Shown one piece after another: positions 22,960 through 34,148 of a stretch of 64,000 bases of DNA (its first letter is position 1; each line of letters opens with the position of its first letter). The DNA comes from Pogonophryne albipinna (lineage: Eukaryota > Chordata > Actinopteri > Perciformes > Artedidraconidae), in assembly GCA_028583405.1 (NCBI GenBank), contig CM053256.1, positions 17,943,534 to 18,007,533 of the forward strand, in the 5' to 3' direction. A model generated the notes under the pieces. It searched no databases and was not told where the DNA came from. It was given only the letters and a program-made list of their open reading frames with translations. Position numbers and translations under genes: made by a program.

Positions 22960-24791
22960 CAAGTAATATATATATATATATCTTTTGCTCTCTTTACAAT
23001 AAATAGTTAAACTTAGAAGTTGTCTGTCTTTTCTGGAATTCTGAATCCAACAAGGTCTACATATGGAGAAGTGCAATATACTGTTTTTTGAAAAATGCTG
23101 CTGATGCCGACCGATCCATGTCATAGCAATTTAGGGCAGTTTTCTGGGATTTAATAACCATATTTGATCTTTAGTTTGAATAGTTGACTACATTAATGAA
23201 TTCCTTATTAAAGAAAAAGGTTTCTCTTGTGTCCTGCGTTCACAGGGATCCTGGAAGTGCCCTGACGTGTGGATGTGTGTCGGCCCGATCCTCGCTGCTT
23301 GCAGCTTTAATTTGTACTTAGGTTGAGTTCCTGAGTGAATCTACTCAAACACTTCCCACCACTGGGTGCCTTTATAACTAGCTGCATCCAGTCGTGAGCT
23401 TATAAGTGGAAAACAGAGCACTGCATTGATGAAGAAGGTATAAGTATAAGGATTCAAATGAGGGTTCTCCATTTAAACCGCAGTAATCCGACTGTAATCT
23501 GTCCTTTGTTATCCACTGATCCCAAACAACAATGTGTATAAAGGCAGTGATCTCACAGACAACATCGATAAAGAATAACCGGGAAAAGTGATTTGAAAAT
23601 GCCCGGTCCTGGATGTTCTGTTTGTCTATCTCCTCAAGACGAGCTTAAAGGGATTGGAGGAGAATTGATTCGCTGCAGGTGGAGATGGAGTAGCTCCGGG
23701 GGGGGGGGGGAGTTTGAGTGTTTTTATCCCCCGTGTCCAAGTCCTTTTGCTACATCCTCATCATCACACACTCCAACACTCAACTATGCTCACACTGATG
23801 AACTCAGAGGGAGAAATAAAGCAGAGCATTCTATCACCCCCCACCCCCAGCAGCTCAGAGGAAACGCACCGTCGAGCAAAGCAAATAAACTGAAGAGAGA
23901 GAGAGTGAAGAGATAAATGTCAGTGTTCCTTATCTCCAGGTTTCCCAAACAACTTCACTTGCTGATAGCAGTAATGAGAGACAACACCCCCCCCCCCACC
24001 ACTCACACACATACACACTCTAATTATTTCCCATCTTATGCAATAACTTTCTATATAGGCCTTCATGGTTTGAACTACTAACATTATCTTAAACCAAAAG
24101 GTGAACTGTGAATATAATGCTACATTTTGTGAAATGTTTGCAGAGAAATCCCTCAGATCAAACGTTCAAACTGAACGCTGTAGGCTACAAGAATCTAGCC
24201 ACGGTACTCTTGCGCAGCGAGAAGATGAAAGGAACAGATCCTCTCACGACACCGGCAGATATAGCCACTGTCACGTAGGTGACTTCGTTGTTATTGGTAC
24301 TTGAGCTGCGCATGCGCGCGATGGACATATCCAGTGCTAAAGCACCGCCTCTGGTGGTCAGTAGGGACGAAATAGAACCTCTGCTTTCTAAATGTTAGTC
24401 TTTCGACAATCACCATTATTTTTCATATATGTGTGTTATTGAAGCTTTGGCCATAAGTTGAATTGGATTGGTTCCTTCCTGTTTTATATAATAATAATGT
24501 AGCACCCATCCCATGTAACTTACCGTATTGAGCACTGTTTTAAACCTTTATTTTATAAATGGGTAAATCTAATTGGCGATGCCTCCATTAAACTCAAAGA
24601 ATAGTAAGTTAGAAGCCTACTAATATCCAACACTTTTACTTAGCTCAATGTTACTCAAATATGAATTTCCTCTAATCAAATGTGATAAAAACTATATTAC
24701 TTTAAATGCAATACAACCACAACCGGTTATTTATTTCTCAATAAACAAAAGGTAATATTAGCTTTGAAAATAAACCTTTGTCTTATAATAC
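22960..24791. other. Intergenic DNA, no supported gene
   Basis: A 107-codon plus frame at 23593-23916 is serine/glycine-rich low complexity around a poly-G run and matches nothing I know. Poly-C and CA tracts occur near 23985-24020. The rest is AT-rich. Confidence 0.4.
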
Positions 24792-25005
24792 AGGGGTTCC
24801 CAAACTTTTCAGCCCGCGACCCAGAGACTGGCGACCCCCCGCCATGTGAATTGTCAACGGGGGCAGACATTCTACAGATGGCCAGTCCGCCCCTGAAAAA
24901 TGTCTATGCACACGTTATTATCAATAATATTAATACAAATAACAGTGTTTCCCATACATCGACATACAAAGCCCACAGATCCTCAACTCCGGTGTGTCTC
25001 ACTCA
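24792..25005 (+). mobile_element. hAT left-end fragment(s)
   Basis: The sequence starts CAGGGGTTCCCAAACTTTT, then 'cagcccgcgaccc' and 'agagactggcgacccccc'. An inverted, extended version of this subterminal region occurs at 29241-29303. A second hAT-like start, CAGTGTTTCCCATAC, is at about 24951. Neither has a verified partner end. Confidence 0.5.
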
Positions 25006-25009
25006 TTAA

Positions 25010-26430
25010 GGTGAGACACGGCAGGCAAAAACACCGATTTTCATGCACTGGTCAATTTTGATATTTTGATTCCATAACATGTTTTCTTTCAGGCTTTTGG
25101 AAGGAAAATGTACATTTGTTCATTATTTTAATATAGTTTGTCTATTTGCGTCTGTAGATTTCTCCTAAATTCACCAAAGGTTAGCATTCTAACTTAACAT
25201 AAGCGACCGCTGTTTGCAACTGCGGTCAACTCAGCCGTCTCTCGCATTTGCTTGGTCAAATGAGCAGCTCTTTTTGAGTGCGCGATTAATAGCGTCTTTA
25301 CGGTAATCGCCGAGAAGCGGTACAAGAATAAAATAATGTATGTTTTTGTGCTATAGGCTATTACTTAATTCTTAATAAAATTGGTACTGTTGGACTCAGT
25401 ACTTTTTAGACTACTACCACAAATACAATTAAGTACTTTTACTGTGGAGCCTACCCCTCCTGAGTACAATAATTCATGTATTTGCTATATTTGATGAGGG
25501 ATAAAATGATTTTTAGCCATAAGTTGTTAATACAATTGGTACTGTTGGACTCAGTACTTGTTAGACTACTACCACAAATACAATTAAGTACTTTTACTGT
25601 GTACTTTTTGAGTAATACTCGTTTAAAATCCTGTCCTGAGTACACTAATTAATGTGTTCTGCTATCTTAAATGAGAGATAATGTGATTTTTTGCAATAAG
25701 TTCTACATCCAAAAACATAATTTTATCTCTCATCAAAGATAGCAGAAAAGTTTGACAGGGGATTACTCAAAAGGTACACAGTAAAAGTACTTGATTGTAC
25801 TTGTGGTAGTAGTCCAAGTAGTACTGAGTCCAACAGTACCAATTTCATGTAGAACTTATTGCAAAAAAATCATTTTATCTCATCAAATATAGCAGAAGTG
25901 GCATGATTTTGTTCTCAGGAGGGGAATTTGAGAGTATTACCCAGAAAAAAAACACATTTTATTGTTGGTAACAGTCAAACTAGGACTGAGTCTAACAGTG
26001 TCAGTTTTTTTAAGAACTTATGGTAGAAATTATTTGTATCGCAAATAAAGCAGAAAAAACATGCATTATTTTACTCGTGTACTACCGTCAGTGCCGCTTC
26101 TCGGCCATTACCGTAAAGACGCTATTAATCACGCACTCAAAAATGAAGAGCTGCTCATTTGACCAAACAAATATGAGAGACGGCTGAGTTGACCGCAGCT
26201 GTTTGCACCATGTAATCAGAGATATCGTTGGAAAGCTCCGTCTCTCCTGCACAATCCCATCGGATCCAAATATGGTCATTTCCTTTGTATCAGCAACCAA
26301 TCGTGAAAGTACAAAGGGGTCTTAAACCAAAAAACTAAATCTCATTGGCTGGTGTCAATTTCTGACAACGTGATTCGTTCAGATGCGTCACGTGGTGTGC
26401 TAAAACACTTCTTGGTTTAGCTTTCGCTGG
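25010..26430 (+). mobile_element. TTAA-flanked DNA transposon, copy 2 (right end lost)
   Basis: The left TTAA is 25006-25009, then GGTGAGACACGGCAGGC, matching copy 3. Homology resumes after an inserted element at 26208 and runs to about 26425 (the 'cttggtttagc' block), where it breaks into unrelated sequence. It carries a nested 980-bp fold-back element. Confidence 0.75.
25219..26198. mobile_element. Fold-back element nested in copy 2, 9-bp target duplication (MULE-like)
   Basis: The arms of about 100 bp, 25220-25320 and 26088-26198, are inverted copies (CTGCGGTCAACTCAGCC on the left). The flanks are CTGTTTGCA at 25210-25218 and again at 26199-26207, while uninterrupted copy 3 has the motif once. 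The middle is also largely palindromic: 'ttggtactgttggactcagt' occurs twice direct (about 25380 and 25540) and inverted versions follow (about 25825 and, weaker, 25985). A 9-bp duplication with long TIRs fits Mutator-like elements; no transposase is encoded. Confidence 0.75.
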
Positions 26431-27763
26431 GAATAGAGTGGCGTAGTCACGCCCATCTACTTCTGGTCCATGGGACCTTATTTCGGAAAAATAATGTATT
26501 GAAGTCAATGAAGAGAGAACATTTATCTTTCGATCCCGTTTGAATTGTGCCATGAATTACACATAAACAATCATTTCCAAAAAGTCACAGTTTGTCGTAA
26601 AACTGTTGAAAAATACGCAACGAGAAAGACTACAAATCCCAGAGTCGCGTAAGTGATGTCATAACTGATGTCACAATTGTTTTCCTCCACCAAATAAGAG
26701 ATAGCTAAGATAAGATAACTTTAACAAGATGCCTGTGTGCTTAGTACCAGGTTGTTATCATACCAGCAATGGGTCTTGCTCGTTCTTTCGCTTCCCGTCT
26801 GATGAAAGGACCAGGAGTGGCTGGATCAAGTTAGCTAACTAGCTAGTAGCAAGCACGTTAGTTAGCGTTACAGTCTTAGCCTTGTAATTTTTATTAGCCT
26901 TAACATGAAGTGACATTAAGTAACCCAACATGTTAAACAGTAAGAGTAGTAGTCATATTTTGTGAACCCTTTGAAGAGTACTGTCACCGGTGTGATCATT
27001 CTATAATACACCATTTAAGCCCGGGGGAGAAATGCTAACGCTACATTAGCATCGGCGATCTTTTCTACTTCTGCACAAATGGTTGACATTAAACATGAAT
27101 AACGAGAAGGGTCCAGCTGCAGCCGGTAGAGGTTGAACCTGTAGGAAGTTGTACTTGGTCAGAAGAGAGCGCGCCCAACACGTGAGACGCTGACGCAAGG
27201 ATATTTAATCAGACATGGAGGTTTACAGAGAACAGACAATATGGCGCACCGAGTACAGGTAATTAACGTCTTGTGGATTTAGATATAATTACATACTATT
27301 TAGGTTCTCGGTTGTTTGTCGATTTGGCTGTTTAGCGCAGTATAAGTGTTTATTTTGCTAATTTGTATTTTAAATATTCAATTTAAAGGAATGGAATACA
27401 TAATATATATATGCTAACTGTGCGAGCATGTCAAGCTAAGATGGAACAATGCATGTACTCTAATTTTCACAAGAATCCGATTTTGTGTAAGTTTTAAATA
27501 TTCATTGAAGGTGTCTTTCACATTTGAATGTTTATTTATTTAAAACATTTATTAGTTGCTATACTGAAGACATGTAGGCCTACATATGTATGATTATATT
27601 ATTATTAACTTATATAAAGTTATTTGGTTGAGCCAAGTAACCCAGGTGGATGCAATCAGGTAATTAGGACAGAGCCTCTGTTTTTAGATGGGGTTTGTGG
27701 CCATGCTGTAGGCCTGACGTTTAAAATAAATGATCAAATCTTATCTGTTAAGATGAACGTTTC
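26431..27763 (+). other. Region between TTAA copies 2 and 3
   Basis: Apart from the THAP exon described separately, the region is AT-rich. A sequence starting 'gagtggcgtagtcacgccc' at about 26437 marks the break from copy 2 and may be the edge of another element. A possible exon near 27240 (ATGGCGCACCGAGTACAG followed by GTAATT) is too short to assign. Confidence 0.35.
26729..26842 (+). pseudogene. THAP zinc-finger first exon (transposon or host derived)
   Basis: The frame starts MPVCLVPGCYHTS and continues CSFFRFPSDERTRSGWIK before a stop at 26840-26842. It has the N-terminal half of a THAP domain: two Cys at positions 4 and 9, the FxFP-like FRFPSD, and the invariant Trp at residue 32. A GTTAGC donor-like site lies at the 'atcaa|gttagc' boundary just before the stop, so the frame shown may read into an intron. 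The second Cys/His pair would then be on a later exon that I cannot find. THAP domains occur in Kolobok and P transposases and in host regulators. Confidence 0.55.
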
Positions 27764-27767
27764 ATAA

Positions 27768-28951
27768 GGCGAGACACGGCAGGCAAAAACATCGTTTTTC
27801 AAGTACTGGTCAATTTTGAGATTTTGTGCTATTTTGATTCTATAACATGTTTTCTTTCAGGCTTTTGGAAGGAAAACGTACAAAATACACATTTAAGTGT
27901 TTATTTTACTATAGTTTGTCTATTTGCGTCTGTAGATTTCTCCTAAATTCACCAAAAGTTAGCATTCTAACGTAACATAAAGTACCGCTGTTTGCACCAT
28001 GTCATCAGAGATATCGTTGGAAAGCTGTGTCTCTCCTGCACAATCTCATCAGATCCAAATATGGTCATTTCCTTTGTATCAGCAACCAATCGTGAAAGCA
28101 CAAAGGGGTCTTAAACCAAGAAACGAAATCTCATTGGCTGGTGTCAATTTCTGACAACGTGATTCGTTCAGATGCGTCACGTGGTGTGCTAAAACACTTC
28201 CTGGTTAGCTTTCCGCTCGAAATTGAAATCTCAAAATAGCAAAAGAACGGCGAAAAAACCGTTCACAGAGAAGACGACAACAATTGTCACTTGCACGAAG
28301 CAAGGTTATACAAAAAACAAATGACCCCGAACATGAAATACCTTCACGGAGTGCGTCGAGGCGCAAGCTATCATCCAAAGAACAGGAGGGTTTAGCTAGC
28401 GCCTCACTGCAATCTTTAAAGGTCGTTTTCTCAAAATGAGTTTTTTCTCCTACTCTGAGTTCGAAATTTCAACTTCAGTAGCATGTACATACACCCAACC
28501 TTCCAGTTATATTCCTATCAATATTATGAAGGTTTTTACAGAAGGGTTTGTTCATATATCATTCATAGCCTGAATTATACAACATTTTATACCTAAAAAC
28601 ATGGCGAAAATGGATATTTTAGGGCTGTTGACAGTATTTTCTGATTTATGGAGTGATAAAAAGAGATATCCAATATCCCTTCTGTAAAAGCCTTAGATAC
28701 TAATATGACTACAAAATGAAACAACCATTTTGAACCTGGCTTTATCCAAAGTTCAGATTTCGATTCCTGAAATGTGTTAAAATATGTGCATATTTAATGA
28801 GATAATGGATAATTTGCATATTTAAACATGCTATTTCAGAAAACTTGTAATACAAAAGACAATTGCCTTATTGTAAGTAATTAACTGGATAAATTTCTAG
28901 CTGATACCTTTAAGTTAAAAAAATTACCCTATTCACCTGGGGTGTCTCGCC
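27768..28951 (+). mobile_element. TTAA-flanked DNA transposon, copy 3 (complete, 1184 bp)
   Basis: The ends are GGCGAGACACGG... and ...GGTGTCTCGCC, flanked by ATAA (27764-27767, mutated) and TTAA (28952-28955). It is collinear with copy 2 and inverted relative to copy 1. It is the best reference copy in the window and has no long ORF. Confidence 0.8.
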
Positions 28952-28975
28952 TTAAAAGGTTTTTATTTATTTGTT

Positions 28976-29303
28976 TTAAGGAGGGACCCCAGAGCCAAGG
29001 GCAGGCCGAGCAGACCGCCTTCTCCCACCGCAGGCAGGATCAAACTCTCGGTCCGGCCGCTTCCCCGGTGATGGGCTCCGTGTAACAAGTCCCCTCAGTG
29101 CGGGGAGCCGCGCCGTGCCCAGGTACTCCCCGTTCTGCCCTATCTGCACCACGGTGATGCTGCTGTCATCGCTCGCCTCTCCTCCGGTGGTGCCCTCGGC
29201 TCCCTCCGCCGCCACACTGCCCAGCACACTGGAGATCACTATCCCGTCGGGGGTCGCCAGTCTCTGGCACTGTTATTTTGGGGGTCGCAGGCTGAAAACT
29301 CAT
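28976..29303 (-). mobile_element. GC-rich coding-like fragment joined to a hAT end
   Basis: On the minus strand 29265-28976 is one open frame with RLATPDGIVISSVLGS, then SSITVVQIGQNGEYLGTARL, and an Arg/Pro-rich tail. It is much richer in G+C than its AT-rich neighbours. Sequence 29241-29303 is an inverted, fuller version of the hAT subterminal block at 24806-24845; the terminal CAGGGG part is lost. So a GC-rich fragment sits immediately inside a hAT end. I do not recognise the protein; it may be a captured piece of a host gene or hAT-native sequence. Confidence 0.4.
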
Positions 29304-30392
29304 CAATCATACTTAATCCTAGACAGTATCACATGGTATATATTGTACGACTTTCACGCAGACAATAAAAGCGAATTTTGAAATGACAAATAGGTTTATG
29401 TTTCAAGTTTATTTTTGCATTAAAAACGTGTTTTTAAACCCTTCTGTTCAAAGTTGATATTTTGTTTCTTAAAAGATTAAATCTTTAAAAACATGCTGTT
29501 TGCCATTTTTAAAGTTTGATGGAAGAAATTAAATATAGGTGACTGACATGGAGCTTTAGGCCTGCAATGCTTTAAAAAAGAAATGTTGGTGTTGTTTCAG
29601 TTTTGAAGAGTGAATATGGAAGTTAAATTCACAAATTAGTATGAATAATCGTAAACAAGAACAGGATCTTGAGCCATGATGTTTTTAAAGTATAGAAACA
29701 TTCAGAATGCATGACGATTCCTTCAAAGGTTTTGTAATAGACGCCTAGTACTCTTAATTTATGAAGTAATAATACATGTGAATGATTGAGCTCATTAGTG
29801 GCATGACTGGCCCTCCTAATTTGGTCTAAAAAAAGTCAATGATGATCATTGTGAAGGGGTGTCCAGCCCATATCAATAACATACTACTAACTACAGGCTA
29901 ATGTGAGATTCAGAAATTTGTTTTAAAAATCATGTCTTCATGTTATAGTAGGCCTACCTTACATGAACCTGTTTGAAACCTTAATGACCCCATGATGTGA
30001 TTATTTATATCTTCAAAACTTTAACAACTATATTTAGATGTTCATAAATATCTACATTTATGTATAAATACATGTGTAGCAGTTAGACAAACATTATTAA
30101 TAGATGATCTCATTATTACCTATTTTATATGTACTAAGCCCCCTTTTTGTTTTAATTTATTAATTAGACAAAATGATTTGTGCTCATATACTGTTGTGTC
30201 TCAAACGGATAGACTAGATTATTAATTAATTTGCCTAATAGCTGCTTAAAATGCTACAATAACATGTGCAATTCGTTTTTAATCTGCCATGTACGGTATC
30301 AATGTCTCTCAGCCACCGTAGTGTCGTGTCAGATGGGCGTGTAGTGTAGGGGGCGTGTCGTGTACTTGCTGCGGCTGCAGCTAGACCATATT
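29304..30392. other. AT-rich intergenic DNA
   Basis: No ORFs, repeats or RNA genes that I can support. Confidence 0.5.
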
Positions 30393-30513
30393 GAAAAGAA
30401 CAGCGGAAAAAACGTTCACAGAGAAGACGACAACAATTGTCACTTGCATGAAGCAATGTTAGACAAAAAACAAATGATCCGAACACGAAATACCTTCACG
30501 GAGTGCGTTGAGG
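30393..30513 (+). mobile_element. TTAA transposon fragment, copy 4
   Basis: It matches copy 3 around 28245-28365 (for example 'acgttcacagagaagacgac', then 'cttcacggagtgcgttgagg') and stops abruptly where the hAT begins at 30514. Probably the hAT inserted into it. Confidence 0.7.
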
Positions 30514-30604
30514 CCAGGGGCGTCGCCTGGACCTGTAAACATTCGGGGCTTAGCCCACAGTGGCGGCGCTACAGTCGAATTTTCTACTGCAAGACTCCCC
30601 ACAC

Positions 30605-30917
30605 TAGGGTTGCCAACTGTCCCGTATTAGCCGGGACGCCCCGTATTTGAGTCAAAATGGGCGTGTCCCGTACGGGACTTTGTTTGTCCCGGACTCCCGT
30701 GTAAAGGGAAAAATAAAAAATATTTTTCTGTTTGCGCGCAATGCAGTGTGTCTGGCTGCGTGCCTGTGTGTTTGTGTGTTGTATTCAAAGGGCGCTAGGA
30801 CCGCTCAGTTGACAGGGCAGGCTAAATCTGCCAGAAATCCGAAAATCTTCGCGTGCACGCGCGCGGGGGACACATACATGTGTCCCGTTTCTCCATTTCT
30901 GGAAGTTGGCAACCCTA
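30605..30917. mobile_element. 313-bp hAT MITE
   Basis: The TIRs are TAGGGTTGCCAAC and GTTGGCAACCCTA. The 8-bp duplication CCCCACAC occurs at 30597-30604 and 30918-30925; the homologous empty site near 59710-59725 has it once. The empty site in the other hAT copy makes this a very secure insertion call. Confidence 0.92.
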
Positions 30918-31304
30918 CCCCACACGCACATACACAATTGCGCCATCTAGTGTCACAAACGTATGCCTGCATTAGCTTTGTTACGGCAATGGATTGTGGG
31001 AGATTCTCATAGCACGTGAGGATCTCTTGAGGGTAAAATGCCGATATTATATCAGTGGACAAAATGTATGTTTTTATTTTATAAGAACAATAACGTACTG
31101 TTGTGTTTGTTTAGTTTAACGTTAATTGTTTAATGCTCACAGTCACAGCAACATGTTTTTTGTGTGATTGGCTATTTGCAGTGGCGAGCCGTGACTTTTA
31201 TACCTAGGCCCTCTGACCCCCACCCCTTCCCTCAAGTTATTATGTCACAGCAGCGTATACTTCAGCGGAATATCAAAACAACGGCCCGGGGTGCAAAACG
31301 CATA

Positions 31305-32891
31305 CAGTGGGGCAAAAAACTATTTGGTCAGCCACCAATTGTGCAAGTTCTCCCACTTATAAAGATGAGAGAGGCCTGTAATTTTCATCCTAGGTACACT
31401 TCAACTATGAGAGACAGAATCGGGGGAAAGAATCCAGGAAATCACATTGTAGGATTTTTAATGAATTAATTGGTAAATTCCTCGGTAAATTAAATATTTG
31501 GTCACCTACAAACAAACAAGATTTCTGGCTCTCACAGACCTGTAACTTCTTCTTTAAGAGCCTCCTCTGTCCTCCACTCGTTAACTGTATTAATGGCACT
31601 TGTTTGAACTCGTTATCAGTATAAAAGACACCTGTCCACAACCTCAAACAGTCACACTCCAAACTCCACTATGGCCAAGACCAAAGAGCTGTCAAAGGAC
31701 ACCAGAAACAAAATTGTAGACCTGCACCAGGCTGGGAAGACTGAATCTGCAATAGGTGAAGAAATCAACTGTGGGAGCAATTATTAGAAAATGGAAGACA
31801 TACAAGACCACTGATAATCTCCCTCGATCTGGGGCTCCACGCAAGATCTCACCCCGTGGGGTCAAAATGATCACAAGAACGGTGGGCAAAAATCCCAGAA
31901 CCACACGGGGGGACCTAGTCAATGACCTGCAGAGAGCTGGGACCAAAGTAACAGGCTACCATCAGTAACACACTACGCCGCCAGGGACTCAAATCCTGCA
32001 GTGCCAGACGTGTCCCCCTGCTTAAGCCAGTACATGTCCAGGCCCGTCTGAAGTTTGCTAGAGAGCATTTAGATGATCCAGAAGAGGATTGGGAGAATGT
32101 CATATGGTCAGATGAAACCAAAATAGAACTTTTTGGTAAAAACTCAACTAGACGTGTTTGGAGGAGAAAGAATGCTGAGTTGCATCCAAAGAACACCATA
32201 CCTACTGTGAAACATGGGAGTGGAAACATCATGCTTTGGGGCTGTTTTTCTGCAAAGGGACCAGGACGACTGATCCGTGTAAAGGAAAGAATGAATGGGG
32301 CCATGTATTGTGAGATTTTGAGTGACAACCTCCTTCTATCAGCAAGGGCATTGAAGATGAAAGGTGGCTGGGTCTTTCAGCATGACAATGATCCCAAACA
32401 CACCGCCCGGGCAACGAAGGAGTGGCTTCGTAAGAAGCATTTCAAGGTCCTGGAGTGGCCTAGCCAGTCTCCAGATCTCAACACCATAGAAAATCTTTGG
32501 AGGGAGTTGAAAGTCCGTGTTGCCCAGCGACAGCCCCAAAACATCACTGCTCTAGAGGAGATCTGCATGGAGGAATGGGCCAAAATACCAGCAACAGTGT
32601 GTGAAAACCTTGTGAAGACTTACAGAAAACGTTTGACCTGTCATTGCCAACAAAGGGTATATAACAAAGTATTGAGATGAACTTTTGTTATTGACCAAAT
32701 ACTTATTTTCCACCATAATTTGCAAATAAATTCTTTAACAATCAGACAATGTGATTTTCTGGATGTCTTTTTTTCTCATTTTGTCTCTCATAGTTGAGGT
32801 ATACCTAGGATGAAAATTACAGGCCTCTCATCTTTTTAAGTGGGAAATCTTGCACAATTGGTGGCTGACTAAATACTTTTTTGCCCCACTG
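31305..32891 (+). mobile_element. Tc1-family transposon, 1587 bp
   Basis: TA dinucleotides flank (31303-31304 and 32892-32893) ends CAGTGGGGCAAAAAA and TTTTTTGCCCCACTG. TIR similarity extends for about 50 bp or more (ACCAATTGTGCAAG against CTTGCACAATTGGT). It contains a transposase with two frame breaks. Confidence 0.95.
31671..32680 (+). pseudogene. Tc1 transposase (DD34E), two frameshifts
   Basis: The start is MAKTKELSKDTRNKI, with the helix-turn-helix paired domain ([15 protein letters not shown]). The frame shifts near 31760, where [12 protein letters not shown] resumes in frame 1, and again near 31955 before [17 protein letters not shown]. The catalytic region is open: [15 protein letters not shown] and [11 protein letters not shown] carry the three acidic residues. 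The last motif has Thr where Tc1 proteins usually have Pro. The C-terminus ends normally at 32680. Cut-and-paste activity is not expected from this copy, but TIRs look usable in trans. Confidence 0.92.
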
Positions 32892-33944
32892 TAAATGAAA
32901 GCGACCCTCTACCACACAAAACAACACCTGTAAATAACCCTATTTGTGTTCTTTGAAATTGAAAAGGATATCACATTGTGTTAGTTACTTTCGTTGCAGT
33001 TGTATGTCTTAAGTGTAATTTGGCATGCTTTTATTTTGAAGGCGAGTTAACGCTGTTGACAGGAAGTTGTTGTTGCTATGGAAACAAGAAAAGTTGCACA
33101 GCGGGCGGAACTTGTCATAAAGTCCGCGATAATAACACCCACCCATTTAGAGGGAAGATATGATTGGTCAATTGTACTGTCATTTGACATTACTCTCTCG
33201 TTTTAGTTACTATAGCGGGCCCTCTGTGAATTCATAGCTGGACGTCCAACAGCTCCTCTCTTCACAGACTCGCAGAGAGGGGCTTCTTTCATTTAACCCT
33301 TCACATTCCAACAGAAACTGAATAGGCAGATTCGAAGGATTTATTTCTTTGGAAATGTTATTTTAAATACACTTAAATCAAGTTATTTTGGTAAAACTAA
33401 TGAAAAATATAACTAAAATGTTTTTAAATATTATTTTGTAGAATATCTTAGGCCCTCACAGAGTTTTATTAAGTTTAATATTTCACATCGCTTATGAAAA
33501 ATATACTACCACCATACGATCACTGATATTTTGTTGTTGACTGGACACTTATTTTTTAAAAGAGATACCATGTGAGGATCTCTTAAGCAATGAAGCTCAC
33601 ATGTCCTTTGTATATGCTGTCCATTGAAATGCAGGAAAGTAATCACCAACTGTGAATGATCTGTTGCCGAGGGGACAATACACCGGAGTTACATAAGCAG
33701 AGGTAAAGCACTATTTTGGGGAGAACTCCCCCAGGAAGATTTTAAAAGCATCAATCTGGTGCACTTTGAGAGCAACATTAAGAGATCTATGGATACATCT
33801 CTCAACACCCATATCTAAAAAAAAAAATCAGAATCAGAAACGGGTTTATTATTTAAAAACACTTGATTTTCAAGTCAAATTATTAGAAGTTGTTACTAAT
33901 TAGATTAAACAGAAAAAAGGGATGGAAGGAGGAAATAATAATCC

Positions 33945-34148
33945 CTCATCACTTGCTTCCTTCCTCACTTGCTTCCTTCATCACTTGCTTCCTTCCTCAC
34001 TTGCTGCTTCCTTCATCACTTGCGGCTTCCGTCATCACTTGCTTCCTTCATCACTTTCTGCTTCCTTCCTCACTTGCTGTTTCCCCTCATCATTTGCTTC
34101 CTCCATCACTTGCTTCCTTCCTCACTTGCTTCCTTCCTCACTTGCTTC
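33945..34148 (+). repeat. Minisatellite of 16-bp CTTCCTTCATCACTTG-like units
   Basis: About 12 imperfect units of 'cttcctycatcacttg' run up to the chromovirus insertion, and the array resumes at 39640-39690. The homologous position in the sister hAT (about 58268-58285) holds a single unit, so the array expanded after the copies separated. Confidence 0.85.

Noticed and set aside
22967..22981. (AT)n run as a promoter TATA element
   Set aside because: A plain dinucleotide run with no downstream gene.
23593..23916. 107-codon frame as a small host gene
   Set aside because: Low complexity around homopolymers, no recognisable domain, no flanking splice or promoter support.
33945..34148. Regularly spaced short repeats resembling a CRISPR array
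   Set aside because: Units are contiguous without spacers and the context is a vertebrate transposon, so it is a minisatellite.
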